From: CAYGAW01 sp964347945
Lineage (GTDB): Bacteria; Chloroflexota; Anaerolineae; UBA7937; B3-Chlor
Length of the DNA stretch: 64,000 nucleotides
Assembly: GCA_964347945.1 (NCBI GenBank)
Contig: CAYGAW010000109.1
Span: 30,976 to 94,975, forward strand
Direction of reading: 5' to 3'
Shown: in pieces, positions 51,793 to 60,291 of the stretch
Position numbering within the stretch: the first letter of the stretch is position 1
Layout: each line of letters opens with the position of its first letter
Made by a program: the position numbers and the translations under genes
The notes under the pieces: model-generated
Told to the model about the DNA's origin: nothing
The model's database searches: none
The model's input: only the letters and a program-made list of their open reading frames with translations

Positions 51793-54348
51793 TCACCTAA
51801 CGCTGAGCTGCGAGCCCTGAGGCGTCTTGAACACGTCGATGCGTACGGGGAAGGAGTCCTTCAGTTCCTTGATGTGGGTGATGACCAGGATACGCTCGAA
51901 GTCATCGTGGACCGAATTGATGGCCTCCACCAGCCTGTCCCTGCCCTGGGCGTCTTGCGTGCCGAAGCCTTCGTCTATGATCAGGGTTTGGAGTCTGGCC
52001 CCAGCTCTCCGGGCGAGGAGCTTGGACAAGGCGATGCGGATGGCGAAGTCGATACGGAAGGACTCCCCACCCGAGAAGAGGTCGTAACTCCTGGGTCCAA
52101 GCTCGTCAGCGACCTCGATATCCAGCGTTTCGACTATCTTGCCCTTCAGGGTTTCACGTTGGCTCTTCAAGCGGACGTTCAATCTGCCATCGGTCATGCG
52201 GCTGAGCAAGCGGTTGGCCTCCTGCTCGATCTCCGGGATGGCTCCCTCGATGATCATCGCCTGGACGCCTCTCTTACCGAAGGCCAGGCGCAGTTCGTCG
52301 TAGATCCCCTTCTCCTTCCGTGTCTCGCGTTCCTGGCGATTCTTCTTCTCCTTCTCCTTGTCGAGGTACAGACAGTGGTCCAACTTCTGTTGCGCTGCGC
52401 CCAGTCGGACCCGAGCACGGCCCTCGCTCACCTGTAGCTGGTCCACCAGCTGGGTTTGGTCGTCCAGCTCCTCAGTGGTAGTCTCCAGCTGGCTTATCTC
52501 CAGGGCGAAGTCTTTCTTTCTCGCCGCACCGTCGTCCAGCAGCCGCTGAAGACGGACCTGATACTTGCTCCGCTCCTCCAGCCTCTCCGTTTCGGTGTCC
52601 AGTCCTTGGCGCGCTGCATCCAGTTGCCTCTTGGCTTCGTCGAAGCCAGCTTTGTCCGAAAGCTCTTGCCGTACCGCTTCGTGCTTCTGAGGATCGTACC
52701 CCAGTTGCTGCGATTGCTGGTCCAGTTGGGCCAGCTGCCCGTGCTCTTGCGTGGCAAAATCACCCTTGCTGAGCCGCAGATCAAGGACCCCGAGTTGGCG
52801 GTTCACATCCTCCAGTTCCTTCTTTGCTTCACGCGCCTCGTCGAACGCCTGGGATAGAGTGGCCTCCTGGCCTTGCAATGAGGGCAGAGGGACCAGTTGT
52901 GTCTCAATGGTTTGCCTGGCATCGCCTGTCGCCTTCAGTGACTGCTTGAGCCCCTCGATGGATGCGAGGTTCTCACGAAACAGGTCTCCCTTCCCTTTGC
53001 CCTCTGACTCGTAGTTCCCTTCGATCTGCTCTCGCCGAGCGACGTCCAGTTCCGCACCACACAAGGGACATGTGGCCTCCGCGTCTTCCAGCAGGTCCAG
53101 CTTCTCTCTGAGCAGATCCATGTCTGCTTTCAACTGATCGTTCTGTGAGCCTAGTGTCTCGATGCGCTCCGACAGGCTGTGCTCCTCGCGGAGGAGACGC
53201 TCTCTGGCTTCTACTTTCTCGGTTAGTTCCTGCAGTCTGGAGCGAACCTGCTGAAGCTTCTCCTGCAATGCTTGCTGCTGCTTCACCTTGCCCTGCAGAT
53301 CGCGGGCTCTGGTGGCGTGCAACTCCCGCTCCATGAGCAGCTGGTTCCTCTCCTCGTCTATGGTGCGCTGTGCCGCGGCCCTCTCCTCGTTGAGCCTGGC
53401 TTGTTCGGTCAGCTGGCGAGACAGTTCCTCGTGGGATTGTCGCGCGGCGACGAGAGCTGCGTACCCCTTCTCGATGCTCTCAGCCTTATCCAGCAGGGTT
53501 TGGTAACCGGCAATGCGGCTTCCTATTTCGTCTATCTGTTCGCTCGTATCCCTGAGTTCCTCCTCTCGCTTGCCCAGCTGGGCAAGGAGCTCCCGCAGCC
53601 GGTCATGTTTCAGGCCCAGTTCCTTTCTCTGTTCCTGGAGTCCTCGCAGCTTCTTCTCTTCAGTTCGCAGCCTTTCACTGAGCTCGGACGAGGCCTTCTC
53701 CGCTTCCAGCAACTCTGCCTCGTGCTCGGGTTTGCGGGCCAGTTCCTTCTCCATCTCAGACAACGCGGCCGCGATTTCCCTCAGTTCGGTCTCTTTGTCC
53801 CTCGCCCGGTTCTTGGCCCTCTCCTCGAGTCTGTCGCAATGGTCCAGACCCAGTATGTCGCCCAGAATGCGTTTTCGCTCAGCGGGGGGATTCGCGGTGA
53901 ACTCGTCGGCCCGATTCTGCAGCAGGAAGGCGGAGTTGGTGAAGGTTTCGTAGTCCATACGCAGAGTCTCGCTGATGGCGGCCTGGGTCTGCCGCAGCGT
54001 ATTTCCGGTGAGGGAACGAAATTGGCCGTTGTCGGCGATCTGGAAGTCCAAGCTCGAGTGCCCCCTGGATCCGTTCTTCTGTCGCTGACGAACGATGCGG
54101 TAGTGGTTCCCGGTCATGAGGAATTCGAAGGTGACCTCCATGTCCGTCGCGCCCAGGTGAATCAAATCGTCGTCACGCTGAGTTCGTGCCTTGCCCCACA
54201 GAGCCCAGGTCATAGCGTCCATGAGGGCCGACTTGCCGTGACCGTTGTCACCTGCGAGACACGCCAGGTGGATCCCCGTGAAATCAAGCGACGTCGCCTG
54301 CTTGCCATAGCACATGAAGTTGCGCATCTCCAGCTTCAGAGGAATCAT
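51793..54348 (-). CDS. sbcC: Exonuclease SbcC / Rad50-like ATPase
   Basis: This 851-residue SMC-like protein has Walker A GDNGHGKSA at residues 33-41, two long coiled coils, a zinc-hook CPLC at 427-430 and the C-terminal signature DLFSGGESFRIDFAIRIALS with Walker B LQTLIIDEGFGTQD. With SbcD it resects and opens DNA ends and hairpins. The length fits the shorter Rad50-type forms. The partner nuclease gene sbcD, normally adjacent upstream, is absent from the 650 bases before it. Confidence 0.93.
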   Translation of the reverse strand: MIPLKLEMRNFMCYGKQATSLDFTGIHLACLAGDNGHGKSALMDAMTWALWGKARTQRDDDLIHLGATDMEVTFEFLMTGNHYRIVRQRQKNGSRGHSSLDFQIADNGQFRSLTGNTLRQTQAAISETLRMDYETFTNSAFLLQNRADEFTANPPAERKRILGDILGLDHCDRLEERAKNRARDKETELREIAAALSEMEKELARKPEHEAELLEAEKASSELSERLRTEEKKLRGLQEQRKELGLKHDRLRELLAQLGKREEELRDTSEQIDEIGSRIAGYQTLLDKAESIEKGYAALVAARQSHEELSRQLTEQARLNEERAAAQRTIDEERNQLLMERELHATRARDLQGKVKQQQALQEKLQQVRSRLQELTEKVEARERLLREEHSLSERIETLGSQNDQLKADMDLLREKLDLLEDAEATCPLCGAELDVARREQIEGNYESEGKGKGDLFRENLASIEGLKQSLKATGDARQTIETQLVPLPSLQGQEATLSQAFDEAREAKKELEDVNRQLGVLDLRLSKGDFATQEHGQLAQLDQQSQQLGYDPQKHEAVRQELSDKAGFDEAKRQLDAARQGLDTETERLEERSKYQVRLQRLLDDGAARKKDFALEISQLETTTEELDDQTQLVDQLQVSEGRARVRLGAAQQKLDHCLYLDKEKEKKNRQERETRKEKGIYDELRLAFGKRGVQAMIIEGAIPEIEQEANRLLSRMTDGRLNVRLKSQRETLKGKIVETLDIEVADELGPRSYDLFSGGESFRIDFAIRIALSKLLARRAGARLQTLIIDEGFGTQDAQGRDRLVEAINSVHDDFERILVITHIKELKDSFPVRIDVFKTPQGSQLSVR

Positions 54349-54532
54349 GGTCAGCTACTCCCTTCCCGGCACGTTGGTGGAGGGTCTCAATCCGCGTCTC
54401 TTATCATAGCACCACGGCACCCAACTCTCAACTTGGGCGGCAGACAACATCCTTCTGGGAGCCAAATCTGAGGGCCAATCCAGGCCGCAGGGTGGATTGG
54501 CGGAGGCTTGTGGCGGACATGTCTCTCCAAGT

Positions 54533-54556
54533 AGCGCGGGGATTCATTCCCGCGCT
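54533..54556. repeat. REP-like hairpin (AGCGCGGG...CCCGCGCT)
   Basis: A perfect 8-bp stem, AGCGCGGG (54533-54540) and CCCGCGCT (54549-54556), has loop GATTCATT. It resembles the hairpin at 54881 in its outline AGCGC-GG-TTCA-CC, suggesting a dispersed repeat family. Confidence 0.55.
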
Positions 54557-54566
54557 AAGGTCGGCA

Positions 54567-54581
54567 AGTCCCTGCGGGACT
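54567..54581. repeat. Short hairpin next to the REP-like repeat
   Basis: AGTCCC-TGC-GGGACT is a 6-bp stem with a 3-base loop, 10 bases after the preceding repeat. Confidence 0.45.
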
Positions 54582-54880
54582 CGAACAATCTGTCAGGGGC
54601 CTCATTTCCTCTCCCTTGGCGGAGCGCCTGTCCTGGGTTCATCAAAGGAGGCTCAGGGAGGCTGACACGCATACTCCTTTCGCTGGCTACCGTGAGCCGA
54701 CGCCTGCGCATCCAGGGGCTACCGTGTCTCCAATCCATTTTCCACACACAGTTTTCGGGATACAGGGGGCGGAGAATCTGCGCTAGCAGCGCGTGGGGTT
54801 GGAGACCGGACGCTACCAGTGAAGCGAAATATGCTGGAAGCAAGTTTCTCTGCCGGCTTTGGGCGGTTCCCCAGTGCGTA

Positions 54881-54902
54881 GCGCAGGACTTCAGTCCTGT
54901 GC
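54881..54902. repeat. REP-like hairpin (GCGCAGGACT...AGTCCTGTGC)
   Basis: GCGCAGGACT (54881-54890) pairs with AGTCCTGTGC (54893-54902), with one wobble and a 2-base loop. Confidence 0.5.
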
Positions 54903-54948
54903 GTCGCCTATGTAGACGTCATTATGCCATACCTTTCCCAAACAGCGT

Positions 54949-54978
54949 TTGACTCTCTCTTCTGCAGTCTGCTATAAT
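54949..54978 (+). promoter_or_regulatory. Sigma-70 promoter for the DUF4332-like gene pair
   Basis: TTGACT (54949-54954) and TATAAT (54973-54978) are 18 bases apart, about 32 bases before the start codon at 55011. Confidence 0.75.
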
Positions 54979-55010
54979 CAGCAAGGCCAGCACAAAAAGG
55001 GATGAGGGTC

Positions 55011-55349
55011 ATGGTTCACAAAGGAGACTTGGAAAAGCGCAGGCAGCGAGCGGCAAAGATGATTCTGGAAAGCGACATTGTAACCTCAGCCCTCGATTAT
55101 GATGAGGCCGAGGTAGTGCTGAACTGGGCACTTGCGCAGGCCGAAAGCGTGGCTCTTTGCAGCGGAGAGATGACGGACGAGGAGGCGGAGGGATACATTG
55201 CTCAAGGTGTGGGCAAGGTACGCCGTTTGATGAAGATGGTCAACGACCTCGTTGAGGACCGATACGATCTGAGCGGCGTGGAAACGGTGGAGAAACTGAC
55301 GCAGCTATTGTCGGTAGCTATGGACTCGCCAACCAGCGATATTGATTGA
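55011..55349 (+). CDS. Conserved-looking helical protein, function unknown
   Basis: This 112-residue acidic, helical protein begins MVHKGDLEKRRQRAAKMILE. It shows no known motif, membrane helix or Cys pairs. I chose the ATG at 55011, which has AAAGGG 9 bases upstream; an ATG at 55002 is too close to that site. It precedes the DUF4332-like gene by 24 bases, on the same promoter. Confidence 0.7.
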   Translation: MVHKGDLEKRRQRAAKMILESDIVTSALDYDEAEVVLNWALAQAESVALCSGEMTDEEAEGYIAQGVGKVRRLMKMVNDLVEDRYDLSGVETVEKLTQLLSVAMDSPTSDID

Positions 55350-55373
55350 CATGGATTTGGAAAGGGGGGAAGA

Positions 55374-55778
55374 ATGGCAAAGCTGGAGATCATCGAGGGG
55401 ATTGGACCCGCATACGCAGAGAAGCTGAGAGAGAAGGGGATTGGCACCATCGAGGCCCTGTTGGAGGCGGGTGCCACCCCGGCAGGCCGACAGCAGATGG
55501 AGGACAAGACGGGAATCTACCACGCCCTGATCCTGGAATGGGTCAACTTGGCCGATTTGATGCGCATCAAGGGTGTGGGCGAAGAGTACTCAGACCTCCT
55601 GGAGGAAGCCGGGGTAGACACAATCAGGGAGTTGCGCCACCGTGTTCCAGAACACCTCTATCAGGCCATCGCGGAGGTCAACGAGGCCAAGCGGCTGGTG
55701 AGAAGGCTTCCTACCCTGAAGATGGTAGCGAACTGGGTTGAGCAGGCCAAGACCTTGCTCCCCAAGGTCACCTACTAG
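55374..55778 (+). CDS. DUF4332-like helix-hairpin-helix protein
   Basis: This 134-residue protein has two HhH-like segments: IIEGIGPAYAEKLREKGIGT at 6-25 and LMRIKGVGEEYSDLLEEAGV at 62-81, the pattern of DUF4332 and of ribosomal or DNA-repair HhH modules that bind nucleic acid backbones. AAGGGGGGAA precedes the ATG. Partner and role are unknown. Confidence 0.82.
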   Translation: MAKLEIIEGIGPAYAEKLREKGIGTIEALLEAGATPAGRQQMEDKTGIYHALILEWVNLADLMRIKGVGEEYSDLLEEAGVDTIRELRHRVPEHLYQAIAEVNEAKRLVRRLPTLKMVANWVEQAKTLLPKVTY

Positions 55779-55910
55779 GAACTTACCTCAGCACTAGATC
55801 GAAGCTGACGAAGAGATCCCAGGCACATTCTATCCGCAACAAAGGGGCGAGGACTTGCTCCCTGGCGTCTCCTCCGCGGTGCGGAATTCTGACTACCGTG
55901 GAGAAGGCGA

Positions 55911-57650
55911 TCAACGGCCTTGAGCTGCCTTCCACTTCTCCACTTCTTGACGCATCTCCAGTGCGCTTTCATGTGTTGCATCGCTGGCGGTGCCCAGCAT
56001 CTCGGCCAGCTCGTCAGTTCGACTGCCTGCCACCAGGTCCGCGACCGAGGTCATGGTGCGGCCCTCCACCACGCTCTTGGCCACTTTGTAGTGAGCATCG
56101 CCGAAGGCGGCAATCTGAGGCAGATGGGTGACGCACAGTACTTGGTGCCCCCAGCCCAGTGTCCAAAGCTTGCGCCCCACTACAGCACCGCCACGACCAC
56201 CCAGACCTGCATCTATCTCGTCGAAGATGAGAACCGGGACCTCATCGGCGGCTGAGAGGACCGTTTTCATCGCCAGCATCAACCGTGCCGTCTCTCCTCC
56301 GGAAGCTATCTTCGACAGCGGCTTGAGGGGTTCGCCAACGTTGGGAGAGATCATGAACTCCACCTGGTCAATCCCCGTGTGATCGAAGGCCAACCGCCTA
56401 CTTTCTATCTGCACGCCCTCCTCTGCTGGTCGCTGCTCTATGGCCACGCTGAAGCGGGCCTTCTCCATGCCCAGGTCTTTCAGTTCCGCTTCCATGGCCT
56501 CGGCCAGCATCCTGGAGGCCTCTTCACGCGCCATCGAGAGCTCGCTCGCCAGTTGGCTGATCTGGACCAAGAGTTCCTGTTCTTGACTTCTCAGTTCCTC
56601 GATCCGCTCCTCACTGTGCGACAGGGTGGCCAGCTCTTTGGCCGCCGATTCTCCATAGGCAAGAATCTCCGCGATGGAGTCGCCGTATTTGCGTTTCAAG
56701 CCGTAGATGAGATCTAGGCGCTCCTCGACCTGGAGAAGGCGCTGCGGATCGTACTCTATCCCCTCTCCGTACGAACGCAGGGCTGCTGCTACCTCCTGCA
56801 GTTGGTAGGTGGTCTCCTCCAGGGCCTTTTGCTGGCCCGCCAGCCTTCCGTCCAACTCCGCCAGTTTGGCGAGGCCCTCGCTCACCTCCCCGAGGAGATC
56901 CAGGATGGACCTCTCAGCTCCTTCGCCTTCGTGAAGAGTTCTGTACAGGCCGTTCGATTCGCTGAGGAGCCGTTCGGCGTTGCTCAGCAGCACTCGTTCC
57001 TGGTTCAGGTCTTCCTCTTCGCCTGGCTCTAGTCTTGCTGCCGCGATCTCCTCGATCTGGTATTGCAGCAAGTCCATTCTGTGCGCCAATTCCCGCTCAT
57101 CCTGCAATAGCCTGCTCAGCTCGGCGCGCGTGCCGTGCAGTGTCCGGACCAGACGCCCCACGTCGTCCCGCAAGGTCAACAGCCCCCCATACCTGTCCAG
57201 GAAATCTACGTGCTGTCTGACTCGCAGGAGTGAGAGATGCTCCCCTTGGTTGTGTATGTCAACCAGTTGCTGGCCGATCTGGCGCAGAACGCCAAGCGTG
57301 GTCAGTCGGCCGTTGACCCGGCAAAGGTTCCGTCCCTTGAGATTGATCTCCCTGGTCAGTATGAGCTGACCCTCCCCTTCATCCTCCAGCCCATGTTCTC
57401 GTAGTAGGGGGAGGATGAGCCGTTGATGCTGGGTCCCCGGCAGGGAGAACACGCCTTCGATGAGGGCTTGGTCAGAACCGGCGCGGATGTGGTCCGTGTC
57501 AGCCCTTCCACCCAGGAGAAGGCTGACGGCGTCAATGATGATGGACTTGCCAGCACCTGTTTCTCCGGTCAGGGCATTGAAACCGGCAGATGGTTGGAGC
57601 TCCAGATGCTCTATGATGGCGAAGTTGCGGATGGTCAGGTAGGTAAGCAA
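55911..57650 (-). CDS. recN: DNA repair protein RecN
   Basis: This 579-residue SMC-like ATPase has Walker A ALTGETGAGKSIIID at 26-40, central coiled coils, signature SKIASGGETARLMLAMK and Walker B PVLIFDEIDAGLGG. It acts in double-strand break repair. The segment NPQVLCVTHLPQIAAF-like block is present as HQVLCVTHLPQIAAFGD. Downstream of nadK and the zinc-finger membrane protein on the minus strand, in the common nadK-recN neighbourhood. Confidence 0.95.
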   Translation of the reverse strand: MLTYLTIRNFAIIEHLELQPSAGFNALTGETGAGKSIIIDAVSLLLGGRADTDHIRAGSDQALIEGVFSLPGTQHQRLILPLLREHGLEDEGEGQLILTREINLKGRNLCRVNGRLTTLGVLRQIGQQLVDIHNQGEHLSLLRVRQHVDFLDRYGGLLTLRDDVGRLVRTLHGTRAELSRLLQDERELAHRMDLLQYQIEEIAAARLEPGEEEDLNQERVLLSNAERLLSESNGLYRTLHEGEGAERSILDLLGEVSEGLAKLAELDGRLAGQQKALEETTYQLQEVAAALRSYGEGIEYDPQRLLQVEERLDLIYGLKRKYGDSIAEILAYGESAAKELATLSHSEERIEELRSQEQELLVQISQLASELSMAREEASRMLAEAMEAELKDLGMEKARFSVAIEQRPAEEGVQIESRRLAFDHTGIDQVEFMISPNVGEPLKPLSKIASGGETARLMLAMKTVLSAADEVPVLIFDEIDAGLGGRGGAVVGRKLWTLGWGHQVLCVTHLPQIAAFGDAHYKVAKSVVEGRTMTSVADLVAGSRTDELAEMLGTASDATHESALEMRQEVEKWKAAQGR

Positions 57651-57679
57651 ATATGCCTCCCGCGATCGACGGCATACGG

Positions 57680-58204
57680 CTATCGGAGACGAGTCACCGC
57701 TACTCCCGCGGCCACGATGGGATAGATCCAGTAGAAGGGGCTGAGTAGGAAAGCCGGCATCAGGAGCCAGGCTCCCGGTCCAACGCTAAACGTTGCGACC
57801 AAGAGGGTCGCCAGTATGTATCCCACGATGACGCATACGGCGGCCACGATCTGCAGGCCCCTGCCTCTCTTTTGCCCAGTCACTCTGCCGATAGCCTCGG
57901 CAATGACGGCCCCGGCGGCCAGTGCTGCGAAGAATGACAGAAAGAAAATGGGGATCAAGAGACGAAGGATTTCTACGGCGACACCGCACATCACCGAGGT
58001 CGCGAGCCCGCCGGCCAGTGCGCGCAGGTAGTAGGGTGCTGGCACGTCGTAGGTCGGCACTTTCTTGAGGCTTGCGCACTGCGGACAGCGCAACCCCACC
58101 GGATGCCGTATGGCACACTCAGTGCAGATGGGCTGGCCGCATCTGCCGCAGCGCAGCAGGGTCTCTCGATCCGGATGGTTGATACAGTACATGGGAGTGG
58201 ACAT
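57680..58204 (-). CDS. B-box-type zinc-finger membrane protein
   Basis: This is a 174-residue protein. The N-terminus CINHPDRETLLRCGRCGQPI then CTECAIRHPVGLRCPQC is a B-box-like zinc site found in bacterial proteins of the DUF/rhomboid-associated kind. About four hydrophobic helices follow from residue 60. It lies between nadK and recN, 2 bases after the nadK stop. The function is unknown; a membrane scaffold is one guess. Confidence 0.78.
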   Translation of the reverse strand: MSTPMYCINHPDRETLLRCGRCGQPICTECAIRHPVGLRCPQCASLKKVPTYDVPAPYYLRALAGGLATSVMCGVAVEILRLLIPIFFLSFFAALAAGAVIAEAIGRVTGQKRGRGLQIVAAVCVIVGYILATLLVATFSVGPGAWLLMPAFLLSPFYWIYPIVAAGVAVTRLR

Positions 58205-58206
58205 GG

Positions 58207-59031
58207 CTACTGCTTCAATCTTTCCAGTAAGTTGCGGCCGAAGTAGTTCCTGGGTTGCGTCCTGACTAAGTTGCAGCGGTGAGGACTGACCGTGACCAGT
58301 ACTCTGTCTCCGTCCACAAGTTGACTATCAATCTGGCCATCGATAGTCAGGACGGCCGGATATTCTGTGGAGACACCAACCTCTATGGCACACTCTGCAG
58401 GAAGCACGATGGAGCGCTCCAGGGCGCGATGAGCGGCGATCGGAGTGAGCAAGATGTCGTTCAACCGAGGGTGCAAGATCGGTCCCCCGGCGGCCAGCGA
58501 ATAGGCCGTCGAGCCAGTCGGGGTGGCGACGATGAGTCCGTCGGCTACGTACTCGGCTACGTGCTCACCATCTACGTAAGTTGCCAGCCTTACCACTCTC
58601 GACATCACGGCATGGCCGATGACTACATCGTTCAAGGCTTCGTAGGAGACCTGGAGTTGGCCCTCCCGATGGAGTTCGGCGTGAAGCATGATCCGCTCTT
58701 CGAGCCAGTAATCCCCAGACAGGACTGCGGGCAGCATATCCACTACTCTGTCCGGCTGGGCCTCGGCCAGAAAGCCAAATCTGCCCATGTTCACAGTCAG
58801 GATGGGTGTGCCTTGGGGCACGGTCATCCTCGCCGCTCTGAGAATGGTTCCGTCTCCTCCGAAAGTCACTATCAAATCCAGGTCGGGGATGTGCTTCCTG
58901 GCTTCTTCGTCCTCCCATGCGGAACCTACCCAGGTGAAAAGCCCTTTCGACTTCAGTAGGTCTTCCAGACTGTGGGCCAGGCGGCGTGATTCGTCAATCT
59001 TGGGGTGGTAGAGAAGTCCGATCTTCTGCAT
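58207..59031 (-). CDS. nadK: NAD kinase
   Basis: This 274-residue enzyme phosphorylates NAD to NADP. It has GGDGT at 58-62, the LNDVVIG segment and DGLIVATPTGSTAYSLAAGG. I chose the ATG at 59031; a TTG six codons upstream is possible. First of three minus-strand genes nadK - zinc-finger protein - recN. Confidence 0.94.
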   Translation of the reverse strand: MQKIGLLYHPKIDESRRLAHSLEDLLKSKGLFTWVGSAWEDEEARKHIPDLDLIVTFGGDGTILRAARMTVPQGTPILTVNMGRFGFLAEAQPDRVVDMLPAVLSGDYWLEERIMLHAELHREGQLQVSYEALNDVVIGHAVMSRVVRLATYVDGEHVAEYVADGLIVATPTGSTAYSLAAGGPILHPRLNDILLTPIAAHRALERSIVLPAECAIEVGVSTEYPAVLTIDGQIDSQLVDGDRVLVTVSPHRCNLVRTQPRNYFGRNLLERLKQ

Positions 59032-59157
59032 GTGATCTCGCTCGCTCAAATCAGGCGTTTTCGATTATAGCCGAACCCATTCTTCAGAGCTAGGCACAAC
59101 AAAGAAGCAAGGGCGGAAATGTAGGGATGATTACTGAACGACGGCGGGAGGGCAAGG

Positions 59158-59240
59158 TATAATATTAATGTAGGAGATCTTCCTCCTCCTTTCGAGAAGG
59201 GGGGCCTGGGTCGCGAGATCCGGGCCCTCCTTTCATTTTC
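59158..59240 (+). ncRNA. Candidate small RNA with terminator
   Basis: A TATAAT box (59158-59163) is followed by an 11-bp stem GGGGGGCCTGG (59199-59209) / CCGGGCCCTCC (59220-59230) and then TTTCATTTTC. The two imperfect pairs are G-U in plus-strand RNA and A-C in minus-strand RNA, so the plus strand is favoured. All genes for 3.4 kb upstream are on the minus strand, so this terminator has no plus-strand gene to serve. The -35 box is poor (CTGAAC). Confidence 0.4.
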
Positions 59241-59925
59241 AGAGGCTGATGCTTCCCCCCGGGCTCAAGACGGCACAATCCGCCTCCGTACTTGCCTTCA
59301 CTCGATTCGCAAAGGCGTGCGGATCTTGCTCAATGACGTCGAAGGTGTTGTAGTGCATGGGTATGACCAGCCTGGGCGTCAGGAGTTGGACAGCCTTTAG
59401 AGCATCATCCGGTCCCATGGTGTAGTTATCGCCTATGGGCAGCAGAGCGACGTCGATGGCCTTTTCCTCTCCCAACAGTTTCATGTCATAGAAGAGCGCG
59501 GTGTCGGCGGCAAAGTAGATTCTCTTGTCCTCGATGTCGAAGAGAAATCCGCCGGGATTGCCTCCGCAACTGCCGTCAGGCAAGCTGCAACCGTGATGGG
59601 CGATGGTCATCTTCACGCGGCCGAAGGGGAACTGGTAGCCGCCTCCGATGTGCAGGCCATGAGCTGCAACTTCCTGCTCTTGACAGTAGGATGCTATCTC
59701 ATGATTGGAGATGATCGTGGCGCCGGTCTTCTGGGCCATGGGTACCGCGTCGCCCAGGTGATCTCCATGACCGTGGGACACCAGGATGTAGTCCGCGTCT
59801 TTCACGTCGTCGGCTTGAATCTCGGCCTGTGGATTGCCGGAGAGGAAGGGGTCAAGCCAGATAGTCTTGCCGGCGCCTTCTACGCTGAAGCAAGCGTGTC
59901 CGTGGTAGGTCAGTACTGCCGTCAT
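59239..59925 (-). CDS. UPF0173 metal-dependent hydrolase (metallo-beta-lactamase fold)
   Basis: This 228-residue protein has the HxHxDH motif HGHGDH at 51-56 and other fold ligands in AHHG, AADTALF and PMHYNTF. Family members are predicted metal-dependent hydrolases without an agreed substrate. It has its own promoter at 59965-59994. Confidence 0.9.
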   Translation of the reverse strand: MTAVLTYHGHACFSVEGAGKTIWLDPFLSGNPQAEIQADDVKDADYILVSHGHGDHLGDAVPMAQKTGATIISNHEIASYCQEQEVAAHGLHIGGGYQFPFGRVKMTIAHHGCSLPDGSCGGNPGGFLFDIEDKRIYFAADTALFYDMKLLGEEKAIDVALLPIGDNYTMGPDDALKAVQLLTPRLVIPMHYNTFDVIEQDPHAFANRVKASTEADCAVLSPGGSISL

Positions 59926-59964
59926 CGCATTCCTCCCGTGCTATCAGCGTTATCCCAGATGGGC

Positions 59965-59994
59965 ATTATATCATAGCTCCTCCTGGAGGGACAA
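59965..59994 (-). promoter_or_regulatory. Promoter for the UPF0173 hydrolase gene
   Basis: On the minus strand TTGTCC (59989-59994) and TATAAT (59965-59970) are 18 bases apart. Confidence 0.6.
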
Positions 59995-60291
59995 AAAAAA
60001 CTGCCCCAAGTCTGCGTCTGAAAGTGTGCAATGGCCAGCTCCTGGGCCATCCTCCTGCGCTTCTTGAGCGGCCGCAGCGACCGGCGACAGCCTCAAGAGG
60101 CACTTTCGTATACCAGTCTGCTTGTCTTTTGCCCATTCATGTGATAGATTGCTGCTGGCACTCAGGCACGAACCGACGATGGATGGCCAGGACTTGCCAG
60201 TCACGGTTGCAGTGAGGCCGCGCTCCTGCGCGCCGGGGTCTCGACAACCTGATGGTTCGAGGCGAAAAGGGGGAGTGAGAGCGGACACGCC
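59995..60291. other. Gene-free interval
   Basis: Between the hydrolase promoter and the GalT-like gene I see no gene and no clear promoter for the latter. An A-run (about 59993-60000) and GC-rich inverted segments are the only features. Confidence 0.5.

Larger units (their letters stand above)
54349..54948. other. Gene-free interval with hairpin repeats
   Basis: I see no supportable gene. Open frames here have low-complexity or Arg/Ser/Pro-rich translations. The interval contains several short inverted repeats, listed separately at 54533-54556, 54567-54581 and 54881-54902. Confidence 0.5.

Noticed and set aside
53272..54471. A 399-codon plus-strand frame opposite sbcC
   Set aside because: It is the antisense of coiled-coil codons, giving Leu/Gln-rich low complexity; sbcC motifs on the minus strand are decisive.
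54497..54952. A 151-codon plus-strand frame in the gap before the DUF4332-like pair
   Set aside because: It runs through several hairpin repeats and its translation has no recognisable pattern.
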